From: Flavobacterium sp. 102
GTDB taxonomy: Bacteria > Bacteroidota > Bacteroidia > Flavobacteriales > Flavobacteriaceae
DNA length: 64,000 nt
Direction of reading: 5' to 3'
Assembly (NCBI RefSeq): GCF_003634615.1
Contig: NZ_RBKX01000001.1
Coordinates: 2,666,001-2,730,000 of the forward strand
Made by a program: the position numbers and the translations under genes. The notes under the pieces were generated by a model that saw only the letters and a program-made list of their open reading frames with translations, was not told the DNA's origin and did no database searches. Below, in pieces: positions 63,555-64,000 of this stretch. How positions within the stretch are numbered: the stretch's first letter is position 1; the number at the start of each line of letters is the position of its first letter.

Positions 63555-63795
63555 TTGAGTAATGTGATTTTGTTTTAGCTAATGTACTAAACTAAAACGT
63601 TATAGTAACGCGATTACACTTACTACATTACCACATCATTTTCAGAAATAAAAAAAATAATAAATTGACTTACAGCTATTTAAAATCAATTTATATGACA
63701 AAAAACTCATCGGCAGTTATTGGAAATGATGAGTAATTGATGAGTTAATAATTAATAAAATACTAAGAATAAAATTATAGTATTGACAATAAAAA
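63555..63795 (-). promoter_or_regulatory. PUL2 upstream region
   Basis: About 240 AT-rich bases between the regulator gene and susC. It holds a short palindrome CGTTA-TAG-TAACG at 63598-63610, about 45 bases from the susC ATG, which could be an operator or part of the leader. No exact TAnnTTTG box was found close to the start. Confidence 0.45.
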
Positions 63796-63828
63796 GTCAA
63801 AAATTATGAGTTAATCATAATTTTTGAC
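63796..63828 (-). terminator. Hairpin overlapping the regulator stop codon
   Basis: Perfect 14-bp inverted repeat GTCAAAAATTATGA / TCATAATTTTTGAC with a 5-base loop. The stop codon of the regulator (63804-63806) lies in one arm. It may terminate the regulator transcript ahead of the susC promoter. Confidence 0.7.
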
Positions 63829-64000
63829 AAACTGTCATCTGAAGTTAATCCTAGCTTTTTTCTTAATCGGTAGCGATGCAGTTCAACTCCTCTAAATGAA
63901 ATATTCATTAACGGAGCTATTTCTTTAGAAGAAAGATTCATTTTTAAGTAAATACAAAGCTTAATATCCTTAGAAGTTAAGACCGGATATTTTTTTGATA
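63804..64000 (-). CDS. LuxR-type PUL2 regulator, C-terminal fragment
   Basis: The minus-strand frame enters from the window edge and ends at TAA 63804-63806. The visible 65 residues include LTSKDIKLCIYLKMNLSSKEIAPLMNISFRGVELHRYRLRKKLGL, closely matching the HTH end of the PUL1 regulator. By that similarity the full gene should be another propeller/Y_Y_Y/transmembrane/HTH protein. It sits directly upstream of susC in the same relative position as in PUL1, so it is the likely activator of PUL2. Only the DNA-binding end is seen. Confidence 0.88.
   Translation of the reverse strand, partial: SKKYPVLTSKDIKLCIYLKMNLSSKEIAPLMNISFRGVELHRYRLRKKLGLTSDDSLSKIMINS

Noticed and set aside
1..64000. CRISPR arrays, IS elements, prophage genes, tRNA or rRNA genes
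   Set aside because: None was recognised. Repeats seen are short hairpins, internal protein repeats or paralogous genes, with no transposase, integrase or regular spacer-repeat pattern.

Overview
The window looks like chromosomal DNA of a Flavobacterium-like member of the Bacteroidota. Evidence seen directly: low GC content, A-rich leaders instead of strong Shine-Dalgarno sites, several TAnnTTTG promoter -7 boxes, paired SusC/SusD genes, and secreted proteins ending in type IX secretion (T9SS) sorting domains. No rRNA, tRNA, insertion sequence, phage gene or CRISPR array was seen.

Layout. Bases 1-21,700 are mostly housekeeping: the end of serC, then serA; a DUF4394 lipoprotein; two small envelope proteins; folE; a LolD-like ATPase with a polytopic membrane protein and a TIGR02757 protein; an M20 amidohydrolase; a DEAD-box helicase; and a lactonase-like propeller. 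Next comes a four-gene run (BatA-like protein, a dihydroorotase-like protein lacking most metal ligands, a small membrane protein, an esterase), then a minus-strand trio with an MBL hydrolase, a 489-aa protein of unknown function, a four-helix-bundle protein, bcp, nth, a 47-aa small protein and an ECF sigma factor.

Bases 22,528-41,509 form polysaccharide utilisation locus 1 (PUL1), all on the minus strand: sensor/LuxR-type regulator, SusC, SusD, two surface lipoproteins, lipoprotein GH16, two GH30, GH5-CBM6, GH3 and a second GH16. This gene set fits beta-1,3/1,6-glucan (laminarin-type) breakdown.

Bases 41,625-49,490 hold uvrA, two paralogous T9SS-exported M28 peptidases, a small secreted protein and an FHS-type sugar permease. 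Bases 49,719-64,000 hold a second minus-strand locus: the C-terminus of another LuxR-type regulator at the window edge, SusC, SusD, a LamG lipoprotein, a GH144-like glucoamylase-family protein, an esterase and GH3 (PUL2), followed after a terminator by GH97 and a GH43-like protein. The core of PUL2 resembles beta-1,2-glucan loci; that substrate is inferred, not shown.

How it works together: each regulator would sense oligosaccharide in the periplasm and switch on its adjacent SusC/SusD pair. Surface lipoproteins and endo-glucanases capture and cut the glucan, SusC imports oligomers, and periplasmic GH3, GH30, GH5 and GH97 enzymes finish digestion to monosaccharide, which the FHS permease could import. 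In both loci a strong hairpin separates the SusC/SusD/binding-protein genes from the enzyme genes, which suggests graded expression.
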